Below, piece after piece: positions 16,994 through 26,407 of a DNA stretch of 64,000 bases; within the stretch, counting starts at the first letter, position 1, and every line of letters starts with the position of its first letter. The notes below the pieces were generated by a model. It was given only the letters and a program-made list of their open reading frames with translations. It was not told the DNA's origin and made no database searches. The translations under genes were made by a program, and so were the position numbers. This DNA comes from Tropicibacter alexandrii (GTDB taxonomy: Bacteria > Pseudomonadota > Alphaproteobacteria > Rhodobacterales > Rhodobacteraceae), in assembly GCF_003667315.2 (NCBI RefSeq), contig NZ_RCTZ02000025.1, positions 1-64,000 on the forward strand, in the 5' to 3' direction.

Positions 16994-17068
16994 AGTATCC
17001 TCCTGCCGATATTTTGGCATAACTTTTTCCTTTACAAAAATATGATCTTGTCCAAAAACTATAACCAA
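16994..17068. promoter_or_regulatory. Divergent pcaD-pcaQ promoter region
   Basis: The 75-base AT-rich gap should hold the pcaDCHGB promoter and the PcaQ site. In Sinorhizobium the PcaQ site is ATAACC-N4-GGTTAA. Here only a half site ATAACC (17061-17066) is seen next to the pcaQ start, so the site is degenerate or differs. Confidence 0.45.
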
Positions 17069-17986
17069 ATGAATATACCCAATGGCCTGAAACTGCGCCA
17101 TCTCGAAGCTTTCCTAACCGTTGCTCAAGCCGGAACAATCTCTGCTGCGGCGCGGCAACGGAACGTGTCGCAGCCAGCACTGTCAAAAACGATCTCGGAA
17201 CTGGAGGGGCTACTTGGCGCGCATCTCTTCGAGCGTACGGGGCGGCGGGCCGTCTTAACCCCAGCAGGTGAGAATTTTCTTGCTCATGCCCGCGCCGCGC
17301 TGCAAAGCCTCGAGGCAGGGGTGCGCGACCTGTCGGGGCAGGCGACGGCGGGGCTGGTGAAAGTCGGGTTGCTGCCGACCGTGGCCGGTGGGTTCTTCCC
17401 CTCGGCCGCTCTTGCATTCTCGCAGGCGCGCCCGGATGCGCGGATCGGTATTATCACTGGCCCGAACCACTACCTGCTCGAACGACTACGCGGCGGCAAG
17501 ATTGACCTTATGGTCGGGCGCATGCCACGGGCAGCCGACATGGCAGGCCTGTCTTTCGAGTATCTCTATGATGAGCCGATCTTGCTGGTGGCGCGCGCCG
17601 GACATCCAGCGCTGGATCTGCCGGTGACCGACGCGCTGCTACGCTATCCCCTCATCCTGCCCAACCCCGGTGCGATCATCCGTCAGAGCGTGGATCAGTA
17701 CCTTGCCGCGATGGGGTTATCGGATCTCACACCGGTGTTCGAGACGGTGGCCCTGCCAGCGGCGCAGACGCTTCTCGAAGGTTCTGAAATGCTCTGGTTC
17801 ATCTCGCGCGGCGTCGTGGCGCGGGAAATTGCGCGTGGCAGCCTTGCTGCGCTCGATTTAAGATCGGAATACATGGCCGGGGCGGTTGGCCTGACGCGCA
17901 AGTTCACGTTCGACGAAGACAGCCATGCCGATCTACTGGCGCGGCTGCTGCACCGGCGGGTTGAAGAGGATTTCACCTGTCGTTGA
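17069..17986 (+). CDS. pcaQ: LysR-type activator of the pca operon, PcaQ
   Basis: A 305-residue LysR regulator. The N-terminal winged helix is RHLEAFLTVAQAGTISAAA followed by SQPALSKTISELE, then the effector domain (LLPTVAGGFFPSAAL onward). It lies divergent from pcaD, the classic arrangement for PcaQ, which activates pcaDCHGB with 3-carboxy-cis,cis-muconate/beta-carboxymuconolactone-type inducers. ATG 17069 was preferred to 17042 because the latter leaves little room for a divergent promoter. Confidence 0.88.
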   Translation: MNIPNGLKLRHLEAFLTVAQAGTISAAARQRNVSQPALSKTISELEGLLGAHLFERTGRRAVLTPAGENFLAHARAALQSLEAGVRDLSGQATAGLVKVGLLPTVAGGFFPSAALAFSQARPDARIGIITGPNHYLLERLRGGKIDLMVGRMPRAADMAGLSFEYLYDEPILLVARAGHPALDLPVTDALLRYPLILPNPGAIIRQSVDQYLAAMGLSDLTPVFETVALPAAQTLLEGSEMLWFISRGVVAREIARGSLAALDLRSEYMAGAVGLTRKFTFDEDSHADLLARLLHRRVEEDFTCR

Positions 17987-17991
17987 TCCAG

Positions 17992-19191
17992 TCAGACGGC
18001 TTCTAGCGCAATAGCAATACCCTGTCCTACACCGATACACATAGTAGAGAGCGATTTCTCACCAGGCTTGAGGTCGAGCATCGCGGTGCCAGTAATTCGC
18101 GCACCCGACATGCCCAGCGGATGACCCAACGCGATTGCCCCGCCATTTGGGTTCACACGCACGTCATCATCAGCAATCCCAAGATTACGCAACGTGGCGA
18201 GGCCCTGCGAGGCGAAAGCTTCGTTAACCTCAATCACTGCGAACTCCTCTTGGCGCAGGCCAAGACGCGCCAGAAGCTTTCTCGAGGCCGGAGCCGGGCC
18301 GAAGCCCATGATGCGCGGCGCCACGCCGGCGGTCGCCCCGCCGAGCACTCTGGCGATCGGCTTAAGCCCATGCTTCTCGGCAGCTTCTTTCGTCGAAAGG
18401 ACCAAAGCGGCAGACCCGTCATTCACGCCAGAGGCGTTGCCCGCTGTCACAGTACCATCGGCTTTCACGAAGGGCCGAAGCTTTTTCAGGCCTTCGTATG
18501 TAGTCGTGGAACGCGGATGCTCGTCGATGTCGATGACCAGAGGATCACCTTTGCGCTGCGGGATCGTAACCGGCACGATCTCCTGGGCCAAACGGCCATT
18601 GACTTGGGCTTTGGCCGCTTTCTGCTGCGAGCGCAAGGCGAAGGCATCCTGATCGGGGCGCGAGATGCCAAAATCTTCGGCCACATTCTCTGCCGTCTCG
18701 GGCATGCTGTCGACGCCATAATGTTCCTTCATCAGCTTGTTAACGAAACGCCAGCCGATAGTGGTGTCGTGGACCTCATTGGCCCGCGAGAAGGCGGAGG
18801 TGGCCTTGGGCATCACGAATGGCGCGCGCGACATGCTCTCCACCCCTCCGGCGACAATCAACTCGGCCTCGCCGGATTTGATCGCCCGAGCTGCAGTGAT
18901 GACCGCATCCATACCCGAGCCGCAAAGTCGGTTCATCGTCGTACCCGGCACCGTCTCGGGATAGCCTGCGAGAAGCAGCGCCATGCGGGCGACATTGCGG
19001 TTGTCTTCGCCAGCCTGATTGGCGCAGCCGAAGATCACCTCGTCGATCGCGGCAAGGTCGAGACCCGGATTGCGCGCGGCAATGGCCCGAAGCGGAATCG
19101 CAGCAAGGTCGTCAGCGCGGACGGAGGAAAGCGCACCTCCAAAGCGGCCGATTGGTGTGCGGATGTAGTCGCATATGTATACGTCAGTCAT
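17992..19191 (-). CDS. pcaF: Beta-ketoadipyl-CoA thiolase PcaF
   Basis: A 399-residue thiolase. The active-site Cys is in NRLCGSGMDA near residue 90, His and Cys in GHPLGMSG and CIGVGQG near the C-terminus. It splits beta-ketoadipyl-CoA into succinyl-CoA and acetyl-CoA, the last step. It overlaps pcaJ by four bases (ATGA), forming pcaIJF. Ends 5 bases from pcaQ, convergent. Confidence 0.93.
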   Translation of the reverse strand: MTDVYICDYIRTPIGRFGGALSSVRADDLAAIPLRAIAARNPGLDLAAIDEVIFGCANQAGEDNRNVARMALLLAGYPETVPGTTMNRLCGSGMDAVITAARAIKSGEAELIVAGGVESMSRAPFVMPKATSAFSRANEVHDTTIGWRFVNKLMKEHYGVDSMPETAENVAEDFGISRPDQDAFALRSQQKAAKAQVNGRLAQEIVPVTIPQRKGDPLVIDIDEHPRSTTTYEGLKKLRPFVKADGTVTAGNASGVNDGSAALVLSTKEAAEKHGLKPIARVLGGATAGVAPRIMGFGPAPASRKLLARLGLRQEEFAVIEVNEAFASQGLATLRNLGIADDDVRVNPNGGAIALGHPLGMSGARITGTAMLDLKPGEKSLSTMCIGVGQGIAIALEAV

Positions 19192-19883
19192 GAGATTCCC
19201 TCGGGAACATTGAGTTCGGCAACTTCGCCATCAATGTGCAACGTCGCGCCAGTCACCGCCTGCAAGGCGTCCAGGGTGATGCCCGGCAGTTTTTCACGAA
19301 GCACGAATTTGCCGTCCTCGACGTCAATTACGGCCAGAGAGGTGTAGATGCGGGTAACGCACGCGACACCTGTCAGCGGGAAAGTACAGGCCTCGACCAG
19401 TTTCGGGCCGCCATCCTTGGTTACGTGGTCAGTCACAACCGCGACACGTTTTGCCCCATGCACAAGGTCCATTGCACCCCCAACGGCAGGCACGCCTTTG
19501 GTGCCTACGCGCCAGTTCGCCAGATCGCCGTTCTGGGCGACCTGATACGCGCCAAGAACGGCCAGATCGAGGTGCCCGCCGCGCACCATCGAAAAGCTGT
19601 CGGCATGATGGAAAAAGGATGCACCGGGCTTCAATGTAATCGCCTTTTTGCCTGCGTTGATTAGGTCCCAGTCTTCCTCGCCCTCTGAGGGGGCTTTTCC
19701 GAATCCCAGCACGCCGTTCTCGGTATGATAGGTTACATCGCGGCCATCAGGTTGGAACTTGGCGATCATTTCGGGAAATCCGATACCGAGGTTCACATAG
19801 GAACCATCTTCGATATCCTGAGCGGCACGCCAAGCGATCTGCGCGTTCGTCAGCTTGTCTTCCATTAAGTTGAAACCGGACAT
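19188..19883 (-). CDS. pcaJ: 3-oxoadipate CoA-transferase subunit B PcaJ
   Basis: A 231-residue CoA-transferase family I beta subunit. The catalytic Glu is in the motif HTENGVLG near residue 55. PcaI and PcaJ together transfer CoA from succinyl-CoA to beta-ketoadipate. A start at MEDKLTN, six residues later, is possible. One-base overlap with the pcaI stop shows coupling. Confidence 0.92.
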   Translation of the reverse strand: MSGFNLMEDKLTNAQIAWRAAQDIEDGSYVNLGIGFPEMIAKFQPDGRDVTYHTENGVLGFGKAPSEGEEDWDLINAGKKAITLKPGASFFHHADSFSMVRGGHLDLAVLGAYQVAQNGDLANWRVGTKGVPAVGGAMDLVHGAKRVAVVTDHVTKDGGPKLVEACTFPLTGVACVTRIYTSLAVIDVEDGKFVLREKLPGITLDALQAVTGATLHIDGEVAELNVPEGIS

Positions 19884-20602
19884 CAGTAGACCACCCCCCT
19901 ACGCACGAGTACTTCTTCTTGTTGAGGCGTGGGAACCTCGACAATCTTGTCGACGAAGATTCCGGGGGTGACTACCGCCTCAGGATCGATTGAGCCGGGT
20001 GCGCGGAGGTTGGAGACCTGCGCAATCGTGCGATCGGCTGCCATCGCCATCAACGGATTGAAGTTCCGGCCAGCCAAACGATAAGTAAGGTTACCGGTCT
20101 CGTCACCATCATGACCTTTGATCAGGGCGAAGTCGGCCTTCAACCACAACTCTTGCACGTACATCTTGCCGTCGAACGTCTCTGTCGGCTTGCCTTCGGC
20201 AAGCTCGGTACCAAAAGACGTAGGCGTATAAAAAGCCGGAATGCCTGCTCCGCGCGCGCGAATGCGTTCGGCCAACGTACCCTGCGGGATCAACTCGAGC
20301 TCAATTTCGCCCGCCAGGTATTTTTCGTTGAATGCCTCGGCGTTGGAGCTGCGCGGGAAAGAGCAGATCATCTTCCTGACCATCCCCGCTTTGATCATCG
20401 CGGCGATTCCGATCGCGCCGTTTCCCGCGTTATTGTTGATAACTGTAAGATTCTTGGGGCTGCCGGTGGCGCGAAAGCGATCGATCAAAGCGTGGATCAG
20501 TTCGATCGGGGCTCCGGAGCCTCCAAAGCCACCGATCATAAGCTGTACGCCATCGGGGATATCCGAAACCGCGTCAGCGAGGCTGGGCGATGTTTTGTTC
20601 AT
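19883..20602 (-). CDS. pcaI: 3-oxoadipate CoA-transferase subunit A PcaI
   Basis: A 239-residue CoA-transferase alpha subunit with the CoA-binding MIGGFGGSGAP motif near residue 25. First gene of pcaIJF; AGGAGG lies upstream. It faces the pcaR-like gene, so the shared 105-base gap probably carries both promoters. Confidence 0.92.
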   Translation of the reverse strand: MNKTSPSLADAVSDIPDGVQLMIGGFGGSGAPIELIHALIDRFRATGSPKNLTVINNNAGNGAIGIAAMIKAGMVRKMICSFPRSSNAEAFNEKYLAGEIELELIPQGTLAERIRARGAGIPAFYTPTSFGTELAEGKPTETFDGKMYVQELWLKADFALIKGHDGDETGNLTYRLAGRNFNPLMAMAADRTIAQVSNLRAPGSIDPEAVVTPGIFVDKIVEVPTPQQEEVLVRRGVVY

Positions 20603-20673
20603 CAGGATCCTCCTTAGATACCCTTCGAAATATCCCTAGATTACCGCCGTAGCGAGCAAAATGTTCATATATT

Positions 20674-20698
20674 GATATTTGTTCAAATTGTGAATATC
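20674..20698. promoter_or_regulatory. Candidate PcaR operator between pcaI and pcaR
   Basis: Inverted 6-bp arms GATATT and AATATC are 13 bases apart, 10 bases upstream of the pcaR ATG. A TGTTCA direct repeat (20662 and 20680) lies across the same stretch. IclR-type regulators bind such divergent gaps; binding by this PcaR is inferred. Confidence 0.4.
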
Positions 20699-20707
20699 AG
20701 CGTTCGC

Positions 20708-21466
20708 ATGTTGAACAAGCCCACCGACTACATCGCCTCGCTTGCCAAGGGGCTGAAAGTGATCGAAGCCTTCGGACCCACATCCCCGCGTCTGTCGATA
20801 TCCGAAGCTGCTGCCGCCAGCGGCTTGGATCGCGCGGCCACGCGACGCGTACTGTTGACGCTCCACCGCGAAGGTTACGCCGACTATGACGGTAAGTTTT
20901 TTACTCTTACCCCGCGCATCCTACGCCTTGGAGTGGCCGCACTTGCCTCCCTGCCACTCTCGCAGATTGTCCAACCTTGGCTTGACCAACTCTCAGAGCA
21001 AATTGGTCAAAGCTGTTCGGTAGCACTGCTCGATGAGACCGAGATCGTGTACATCGCTCGCGCGGCGCAGAAACGTGTGATGTCCATCGGGCTCATGCCT
21101 GGGTCACGCCTCCCCGCTCATTGCACCTCGATGGGAAGGGTTCTGTTGGCTGCGTTGCCTAGGGAAGAGGCTGACCTGCTTGTCAGACGCTCGGACCTTA
21201 CCCCGCGGACCAAGTTCTCCATACTCGACCCAGTTCAGACCCTGTGCCGGATCGATGCTGCAAGAGAGGACGGATATGCGTTTGTGGACCAGGAAGTGGA
21301 AACGGGTTTACGGTCAATCGCTGTTCCGCTGAATGATCGCAAGGGTTTGACCGTCGCCGCTCTCAATATCGGTTTGTCGTCTGCCGGCCGGACACCGATG
21401 CAGACGATTGAAACATACTTGCCGCACTTGCTTGGCGTCCAATCGGCCCTCGGGCGGGTTCTCTGA
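20708..21466 (+). CDS. pcaR: IclR-family regulator of pca genes, PcaR-like
   Basis: A 252-residue IclR regulator with an N-terminal winged helix (SISEAAAASGLDRAATRRVLLTL), then a GAF-like effector domain with CTSMGRVLLAAL and a DQEVETGLRSIAVPL tail typical of PcaR/PcaU. Divergent from pcaIJF, it probably activates those genes with beta-ketoadipate. The ATG at 20708 gives the normal length; an upstream ATG at 20672 falls within the operator region. Confidence 0.88.
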   Translation: MLNKPTDYIASLAKGLKVIEAFGPTSPRLSISEAAAASGLDRAATRRVLLTLHREGYADYDGKFFTLTPRILRLGVAALASLPLSQIVQPWLDQLSEQIGQSCSVALLDETEIVYIARAAQKRVMSIGLMPGSRLPAHCTSMGRVLLAALPREEADLLVRRSDLTPRTKFSILDPVQTLCRIDAAREDGYAFVDQEVETGLRSIAVPLNDRKGLTVAALNIGLSSAGRTPMQTIETYLPHLLGVQSALGRVL

Positions 21467-21495
21467 TTGACATTATTTAGAAGTCTAAGTTATCA
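21467..21495 (+). promoter_or_regulatory. Promoter of aldehyde dehydrogenase operon with TTAG box
   Basis: A consensus -35 TTGACA (21467-21472), then the near-palindrome TTAGAAGTCTAA (21477-21488) and a TTATCA/TATCAG -10 near 21490. The box is one of a family found upstream of the catabolic genes. Confidence 0.55.
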
Positions 21496-21522
21496 GGGCC
21501 TCAAGCCGGGAGGATACCTTAG

Positions 21523-23001
21523 ATGGAAAATCTGAAACTAGACGCGAAGCTCTCTCTTCAAGAACCAGCCCATCTCTACTACGGCGGCGCATGGGTGCCG
21601 CCACTAGAGGGAAAGTACGAAGACACTTTCAACCCAGGAACCGGTGAACGGATCGGGTCGGTTGCGACGGCAAGTCGCGCCGATGTGGATGCGGCGGTTG
21701 CGGCAGCGAAAGAAGGGTTCGAGGTATGGCGGGATGTTGTGCCGCTGGAACGTGCACGTATCCTGAAGGAAATCGCAAATCTCTTGCGAAAGCATGGCGA
21801 TGAACTGGCGATGATGGACGCTGCAAACTGTGGCAACCCCTATACCGAAATGCGCGGCGACGCCGCGATCGCGGCAGCGCAGATGGAGTTTTTCGCTGGT
21901 CTCGTGACCGAGATGAAAGGCGATACGATCCCTATGGGACCAGAGCGCATCAACATGACCTTACGTCAGCCGATGGGCGTTGTTGCACGGATTCTTGCCT
22001 TTAATCACCCGTTCATGTTCTGCGGCGGCAAGATGGCAGCGCCTCTGGCCGCAGGCAATGCCGTCATCATCAAGCCGCCGGTTCAGGCTCCGCTGTCTTC
22101 GCTGCGGCTGGCGGAGCTTATCGATGGCCTGCTGCCGAAGGGTACTTTCAATGTTCTGCCGGGCGGCGTCGAGGCAGGAGCTGGGCTGGCCGAACATCCC
22201 GACGTCGCCAAAGTCACACTGATCGGCTCGGTACCTGCGGGCCGGGCGGTGATGCGCAGCGCGAGCGATACCGTCAAACCAGTGCTGTTGGAACTCGGCG
22301 GTAAGAACGCGCTGATCGCCTATCCGGACAGCGATCCTAAGAAGATCGCCGATGCGATCGTCGGCGGCATGAATTTCGGCTGGTGCGGGCAATCCTGCGG
22401 ATCGACGAGCCGCGCCTTCTTGCATGCAGACATCCACGATGCGGTCATCTCACATCTCAAGGCGGCTGTCGAACGGTACAAGCCAGGCATTCCGACGGAG
22501 CCGGAGACCACGATGGGGGCGATCGTCAGCCGGACACAGTTCGACCGGATCATGGACTTCATCGAATCCGCCAAGAGCGAAGGCGCGCGCGCCGTAACCG
22601 GCGGCCATGCGGTGACCGAAGGTGCACTGGGACAGGGAAGCTTCATCGCGCCGACAATCTTTGCCGATGTCGAACCACAGATGCGAATTGCCCGTGAAGA
22701 GATATTCGGTCCCGTACTCGCCGTACGCAAATGGTCGGACGAAAACGCCATGCTGAAAGAGGTCAACTCCCTCGAACTGGGTTTGACTTGTGCAATCTGG
22801 ACGCGCGACCTTGTGACCGCCCATCGCACAGCTTCGCGGGTCGAGGCTGGGTTCGTCTGGGTAAACGAAGTCGGTCGGCATTTCCTCGGAGCGCCGTTCG
22901 GCGGTGTCAAGCAATCCGGCATTGGGCGCGAAGAAGGGATCGGGGAACTCATTTCGTTCACGCACGAGAAGAACGTCCACATCAACCTGAATGGTCAGTA
23001 A
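21523..23001 (+). CDS. NAD(P)-dependent aldehyde dehydrogenase
   Basis: A 492-residue ALDH superfamily enzyme. Catalytic Glu is in LELGGKNAL and the nucleophile Cys in WCGQSCGS near residue 290. It starts at ATG 21523 behind GGGAGGA. It is first in an operon with a ThDP enzyme and a D-2-hydroxyacid dehydrogenase. A 2-keto-acid decarboxylase followed by an aldehyde dehydrogenase would be a sensible pair (keto acid to aldehyde to acid), but the substrate is not readable. Confidence 0.85.
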   Translation: MENLKLDAKLSLQEPAHLYYGGAWVPPLEGKYEDTFNPGTGERIGSVATASRADVDAAVAAAKEGFEVWRDVVPLERARILKEIANLLRKHGDELAMMDAANCGNPYTEMRGDAAIAAAQMEFFAGLVTEMKGDTIPMGPERINMTLRQPMGVVARILAFNHPFMFCGGKMAAPLAAGNAVIIKPPVQAPLSSLRLAELIDGLLPKGTFNVLPGGVEAGAGLAEHPDVAKVTLIGSVPAGRAVMRSASDTVKPVLLELGGKNALIAYPDSDPKKIADAIVGGMNFGWCGQSCGSTSRAFLHADIHDAVISHLKAAVERYKPGIPTEPETTMGAIVSRTQFDRIMDFIESAKSEGARAVTGGHAVTEGALGQGSFIAPTIFADVEPQMRIAREEIFGPVLAVRKWSDENAMLKEVNSLELGLTCAIWTRDLVTAHRTASRVEAGFVWVNEVGRHFLGAPFGGVKQSGIGREEGIGELISFTHEKNVHINLNGQ

Positions 23002-23109
23002 GACCGCGTTTGGCCGGACGCCGCCGGAAATTGACAGTGCGCCAGTGGAGACGGTCACTGATAGAAACCCGTGGCGCCTACGCCGCGCCTACGCCCCAGT
23101 GTGGGCTAG

Positions 23110-23157
23110 CGAAGACCGGTCTTCGGGTTGAAGGGAGCATGCCTGCGGAGCGCAGGC
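23110..23157 (+). repeat. Two adjacent palindromes in the leader of the ThDP gene
   Basis: A perfect 16-bp palindrome CGAAGACCGGTCTTCG (23110-23125) and a hairpin GCCTGCG-GAG-CGCAGGC (23141-23157), in the 170-base gap before the ThDP enzyme. They could fold in the RNA near the start. Confidence 0.5.
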
Positions 23158-23171
23158 TGAACGAGATTAAT

Positions 23172-24959
23172 ATGGATATGGAAGAACACATGACGGAAGA
23201 GAGACCATCACAGATAGAGCGCCCGGTTGGGTCTGCCGGCAACGGGGTCTGGGGCAGCGATATCTTTGCCGATATGCTGCGCGGTCTAGGGGTCAAATAT
23301 GTAGCCCTCAACCCTGGGTCGAGCTTTCGGGGTCTGCATGACAGTTTGGTTAATCACCTCGGCAACGAGGATCCGCAGATGCTGCTCTGCCTTCATGAAG
23401 AACATGCGGTGGCGATTGCACATGGCTATGCCAAGGTCACGGGCGAGCCGTTAGCGGTGATTCTGCACAGCAATGTGGGGCTGATGCACGGCACCATGGC
23501 GATCTTCAATGCATGGTGTGACCGGGTACCGGTTCTGATCTACGGGGCCACAGGCCCGGTGGATGCGGCGCTGCGCAGGCCCTGGATCGACTGGCTGCAT
23601 ACCTGCCGCGACCAGGCCTCGATGATCCGCAACTATGTCAAATGGGACGACCAACCTGGCTCGATGGAGGCGGCATTGGAATCAATGTTGCGGGCGGATG
23701 TGATTGCGCGGAGCGAGCCGAAAGGTCCGACCTATGTAAACTTCGACGTGTCTATCCAGGAAAAGCAACACGAGAAGGCCCCGACGCTGCCTAATTTTGC
23801 ACGTTACCAGCCACCTTTGCCGGCGGCCCCCTCAGCCGAGGGCGTAGCGCGTGCCGCAGATCTGTTGAAGAACGCCAAGGCCCCTGTGGTGCTGGCGGGG
23901 CGCGTGTCGCGCGATCCGGCGGATTGGGCGCGACGCGTCGCCCTTGTCGAAGCGCTTGGGGCAAAGGTCCTCACCGATATCCGGATCGGGGCCTCTTTCC
24001 CGACCGACCATGTGCAGCACCGCGGCAAGCCAGCCTTTTTCATCGACGATGCGGCGGGCGAGGTGTTGCGCGAGGCTGACGTGATCCTAAGCCTCGACTG
24101 GCTGGATGTCGCGGGCACGATCAAGCTGGCGGGCGAGGTTAAGGCGAAGGTTATCCAAGCCTCGCTCGACTACCAGTTGCACAATGGCTGGGGCATGGAA
24201 CACCAAGGACTGCCTGCACTAGACCTTCACCTGGCCTGCTCACCGGATGTAGCGATGCACGCCATTGCCGATGCACTGGGCGTGGGTGCGGGCGATCTGC
24301 CAGAGACCCTGCCGGTCAAACCGGCGCTGGGAATGCCGGAGGCAGATGCGGCGCTCGATATCATGACGCTGGCAGGCGCGCTCGGAGAAGGGCTCGACGG
24401 TGTTTGTGCCAGTATCGTGCGCCTGCCACTGGGCTGGGCAGGCGAGGCCTGGCACTTCCGCCACCCGCTCGACTTCCTGGGCTCGGACGGCGGTGCCGGG
24501 ATCGGGTCGGGTCCGGGAATGCTGATTGGTGCTGCGCTGGCACTGAAGGACAGCGACCGGCTGCCGGTCGCAGTCCTCGGCGATGGTGACTTCATGATGG
24601 CGGCATCTGCCTTCTGGACAGCGGCACATTACGGCACACCGTTCCTTGCTATCGTCTCGAACAACCGTTCGTTTTATAATGACGAGGTCCACCAGGAACG
24701 GGTCGCCGTAGCGCGCGGCCGCCCGGTGGAGAACAAGTGGATCGGCCAGCGCATCGGCGATCCCGACATCGACATCGCCGGCGTGGCGCGCGCGCAAGGC
24801 TGCGAGGGCATCGGTCCGGTCTTCACCGCTGGTGAGCTGGTGGAGGCGGTCAGGGAAGGTATCGAATTGGTCCGCGCGGGCAAAAGCGTGGTGATCGATG
24901 CGCGGGTGCAGCCGGGATACAACTCCAATATGGTCGCCGGCCTGACGCGGAGCGACTGA
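23172..24959 (+). CDS. Thiamine diphosphate-dependent enzyme (acetolactate synthase / benzoylformate decarboxylase type)
   Basis: About 595 residues. The N-terminal ThDP domain has the catalytic Glu region LCLHEEHAVAIAHGYA, the middle domain is around residues 200-340, and the C-terminal ThDP domain carries VLGDGDFMMAAS with NNRSFYNDE (GDG...NN motif). Starts at 23139, 23172 and 23190 are possible; the 23190 ATG has GGAAGA 5 bases upstream. It may decarboxylate or ligate a 2-keto acid. Nearby aldehyde dehydrogenase and hydroxyacid dehydrogenases fit a 2-keto-acid decarboxylase, but carboligation cannot be excluded. Confidence 0.82.
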   Translation: MDMEEHMTEERPSQIERPVGSAGNGVWGSDIFADMLRGLGVKYVALNPGSSFRGLHDSLVNHLGNEDPQMLLCLHEEHAVAIAHGYAKVTGEPLAVILHSNVGLMHGTMAIFNAWCDRVPVLIYGATGPVDAALRRPWIDWLHTCRDQASMIRNYVKWDDQPGSMEAALESMLRADVIARSEPKGPTYVNFDVSIQEKQHEKAPTLPNFARYQPPLPAAPSAEGVARAADLLKNAKAPVVLAGRVSRDPADWARRVALVEALGAKVLTDIRIGASFPTDHVQHRGKPAFFIDDAAGEVLREADVILSLDWLDVAGTIKLAGEVKAKVIQASLDYQLHNGWGMEHQGLPALDLHLACSPDVAMHAIADALGVGAGDLPETLPVKPALGMPEADAALDIMTLAGALGEGLDGVCASIVRLPLGWAGEAWHFRHPLDFLGSDGGAGIGSGPGMLIGAALALKDSDRLPVAVLGDGDFMMAASAFWTAAHYGTPFLAIVSNNRSFYNDEVHQERVAVARGRPVENKWIGQRIGDPDIDIAGVARAQGCEGIGPVFTAGELVEAVREGIELVRAGKSVVIDARVQPGYNSNMVAGLTRSD

Positions 24960-24961
24960 CC

Positions 24962-25993
24962 TTGGCGCCGAAGATCTACATAGCACAGGACCCGGTGCTG
25001 GAAGACGTGCTCGATATCGCCGCGGAGAAACTGCTTGCCCTCGGTTGGACTGTCGTGCGCGGACCAGAGATCACCCCCGGCGTGCCGTTGCGCCTGTCGG
25101 CGGACCAGCGGCAGGCGTTGATCGAGGATGTGGACATAATCGTCGCAAGCTCCCGGTCGCGGCTGAGTGCGAAGGATCTCGATGCTTCGCCGCGCCTGCG
25201 TGCGTTAGTCTTTCCGACCATTGGCGTCGATGCGGTCGATCTCGAGGCCTGTGCCGCTCGCGGTTTGATCGTCGCTAACGGTGCCACGCCAGAAAACTTC
25301 CTGGCGATGTCAGAGGCGACGGTGATGCTGATGCTCGTGCTGCTCTACCGGCTGCACGAATCCGAGCGTATACTGCGCGAAAACGCGAGCCGTCCGCAGC
25401 AGATGTATGCGCGGATGCTGCGGGGGCGCACTATTGGGTTGATCGGATCGGGTCGCATCGGGGCCGGGGTAATCGAAAGGCTCCAGGCGTTCGACCCAGG
25501 GCAGATTTTGGTAAACGATCCGTTCCTCACGCCACAGAGCGCTCCGGACGGCGTAAGGCTGGTGGACCGTGATGAGTTGCTTGCCGCGTCTGATGTGATC
25601 AGCCTGCATGTGCCGCTCAACCCGCAGACTCGGAGCATGATTGCTGAGGCAGAACTGCGCGCGATGAAGACAAATGCGATCCTCATCAACACCTCTCGGG
25701 GCGGGCTGATTGACGAGGCTGCGCTCGTTCGGGTGATGGGGGAGGGGCACCTTGCCGGTGCCGGTCTCGATGTGACGGAAACCGAACCCCTTCCGGAGGA
25801 CCATCCCTTGCGCAACCTCGACCGGGTGATCCTGACCCCACACATTCTCGGTCACACAGTCGATCTCTACACGGTCATGCCCGACGTGCTGGTCGAGAAC
25901 GCCACGCGCATCATGAAAGGTGATCTGCCGAAATATGTCAGAAACCCCGATGTGGTGGAACGCTGGCGGCAAAAGCTGGGCGATCTGAGCTGA
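24962..25993 (+). CDS. D-isomer-specific 2-hydroxyacid dehydrogenase
   Basis: A 343-residue NAD-dependent dehydrogenase. The Rossmann motif is GLIGSGRIGAG near residue 160; the catalytic Arg is in NTSRGGLIDE, a Glu in the following helix and His in PHILGHT near residue 300. Starts at TTG 24962, with GGAG 8 bases upstream, two bases after the ThDP gene stop. It would interconvert a 2-keto acid and a D-2-hydroxy acid. Substrate unknown. Confidence 0.87.
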   Translation: MAPKIYIAQDPVLEDVLDIAAEKLLALGWTVVRGPEITPGVPLRLSADQRQALIEDVDIIVASSRSRLSAKDLDASPRLRALVFPTIGVDAVDLEACAARGLIVANGATPENFLAMSEATVMLMLVLLYRLHESERILRENASRPQQMYARMLRGRTIGLIGSGRIGAGVIERLQAFDPGQILVNDPFLTPQSAPDGVRLVDRDELLAASDVISLHVPLNPQTRSMIAEAELRAMKTNAILINTSRGGLIDEAALVRVMGEGHLAGAGLDVTETEPLPEDHPLRNLDRVILTPHILGHTVDLYTVMPDVLVENATRIMKGDLPKYVRNPDVVERWRQKLGDLS

Positions 25994-26407
25994 CCTGACC
26001 CACCGTGCGAGCAGCGTGCACCGTCAAACTGGAGAGCCTGTGCTCCTTGCACCGATTGAACGGCCAAGTCGACTAGTGTTCGCATGGCGGTGTTACACAA
26101 CGGCCCCCCGGTGTTGTGCGGCACAGGCGAGCCAAACGGGTCTCGACGCATGAGGGCCGAAAAACGGAAGGCACCCCACACACAATCCCGACACTGGGGC
26201 GAAAATACGCCGGATGAAGGCGCAAACTCAGGCCCAATGATAGGCACTTCAGGCTCCATGTCTTGACTTTACACCACGGTTCGGCACCTATATCTCGCGC
26301 ACCACGCGAGTGTTTTTTCGCGGTAAAAGGTGTGTAGCAAAGCCACTGGAGTTTTGATAGCTATCAGGTCTGAGCGGGCGCGCTGTTTGGACAAAAACTA
26401 TGTGTAG
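25994..26407. other. Intergenic region before MarR gene
   Basis: 414 bases. The stretch 26085-26266 contains short open frames without family similarity. No TTAG box is present. A palindrome GATAGCTATC lies near 26356. It should hold the promoter of the MarR gene. Confidence 0.35.

Noticed and set aside
16688-17068. Extension of pcaQ back to 16688
   Set aside because: The extra 127 codons lie over pcaD on the opposite strand and the LysR domain begins after 17069.
22731-23171. Long 5' extension of the ThDP gene frame
   Set aside because: It overlaps the aldehyde dehydrogenase gene in another frame and the conserved domain begins only after 23190.
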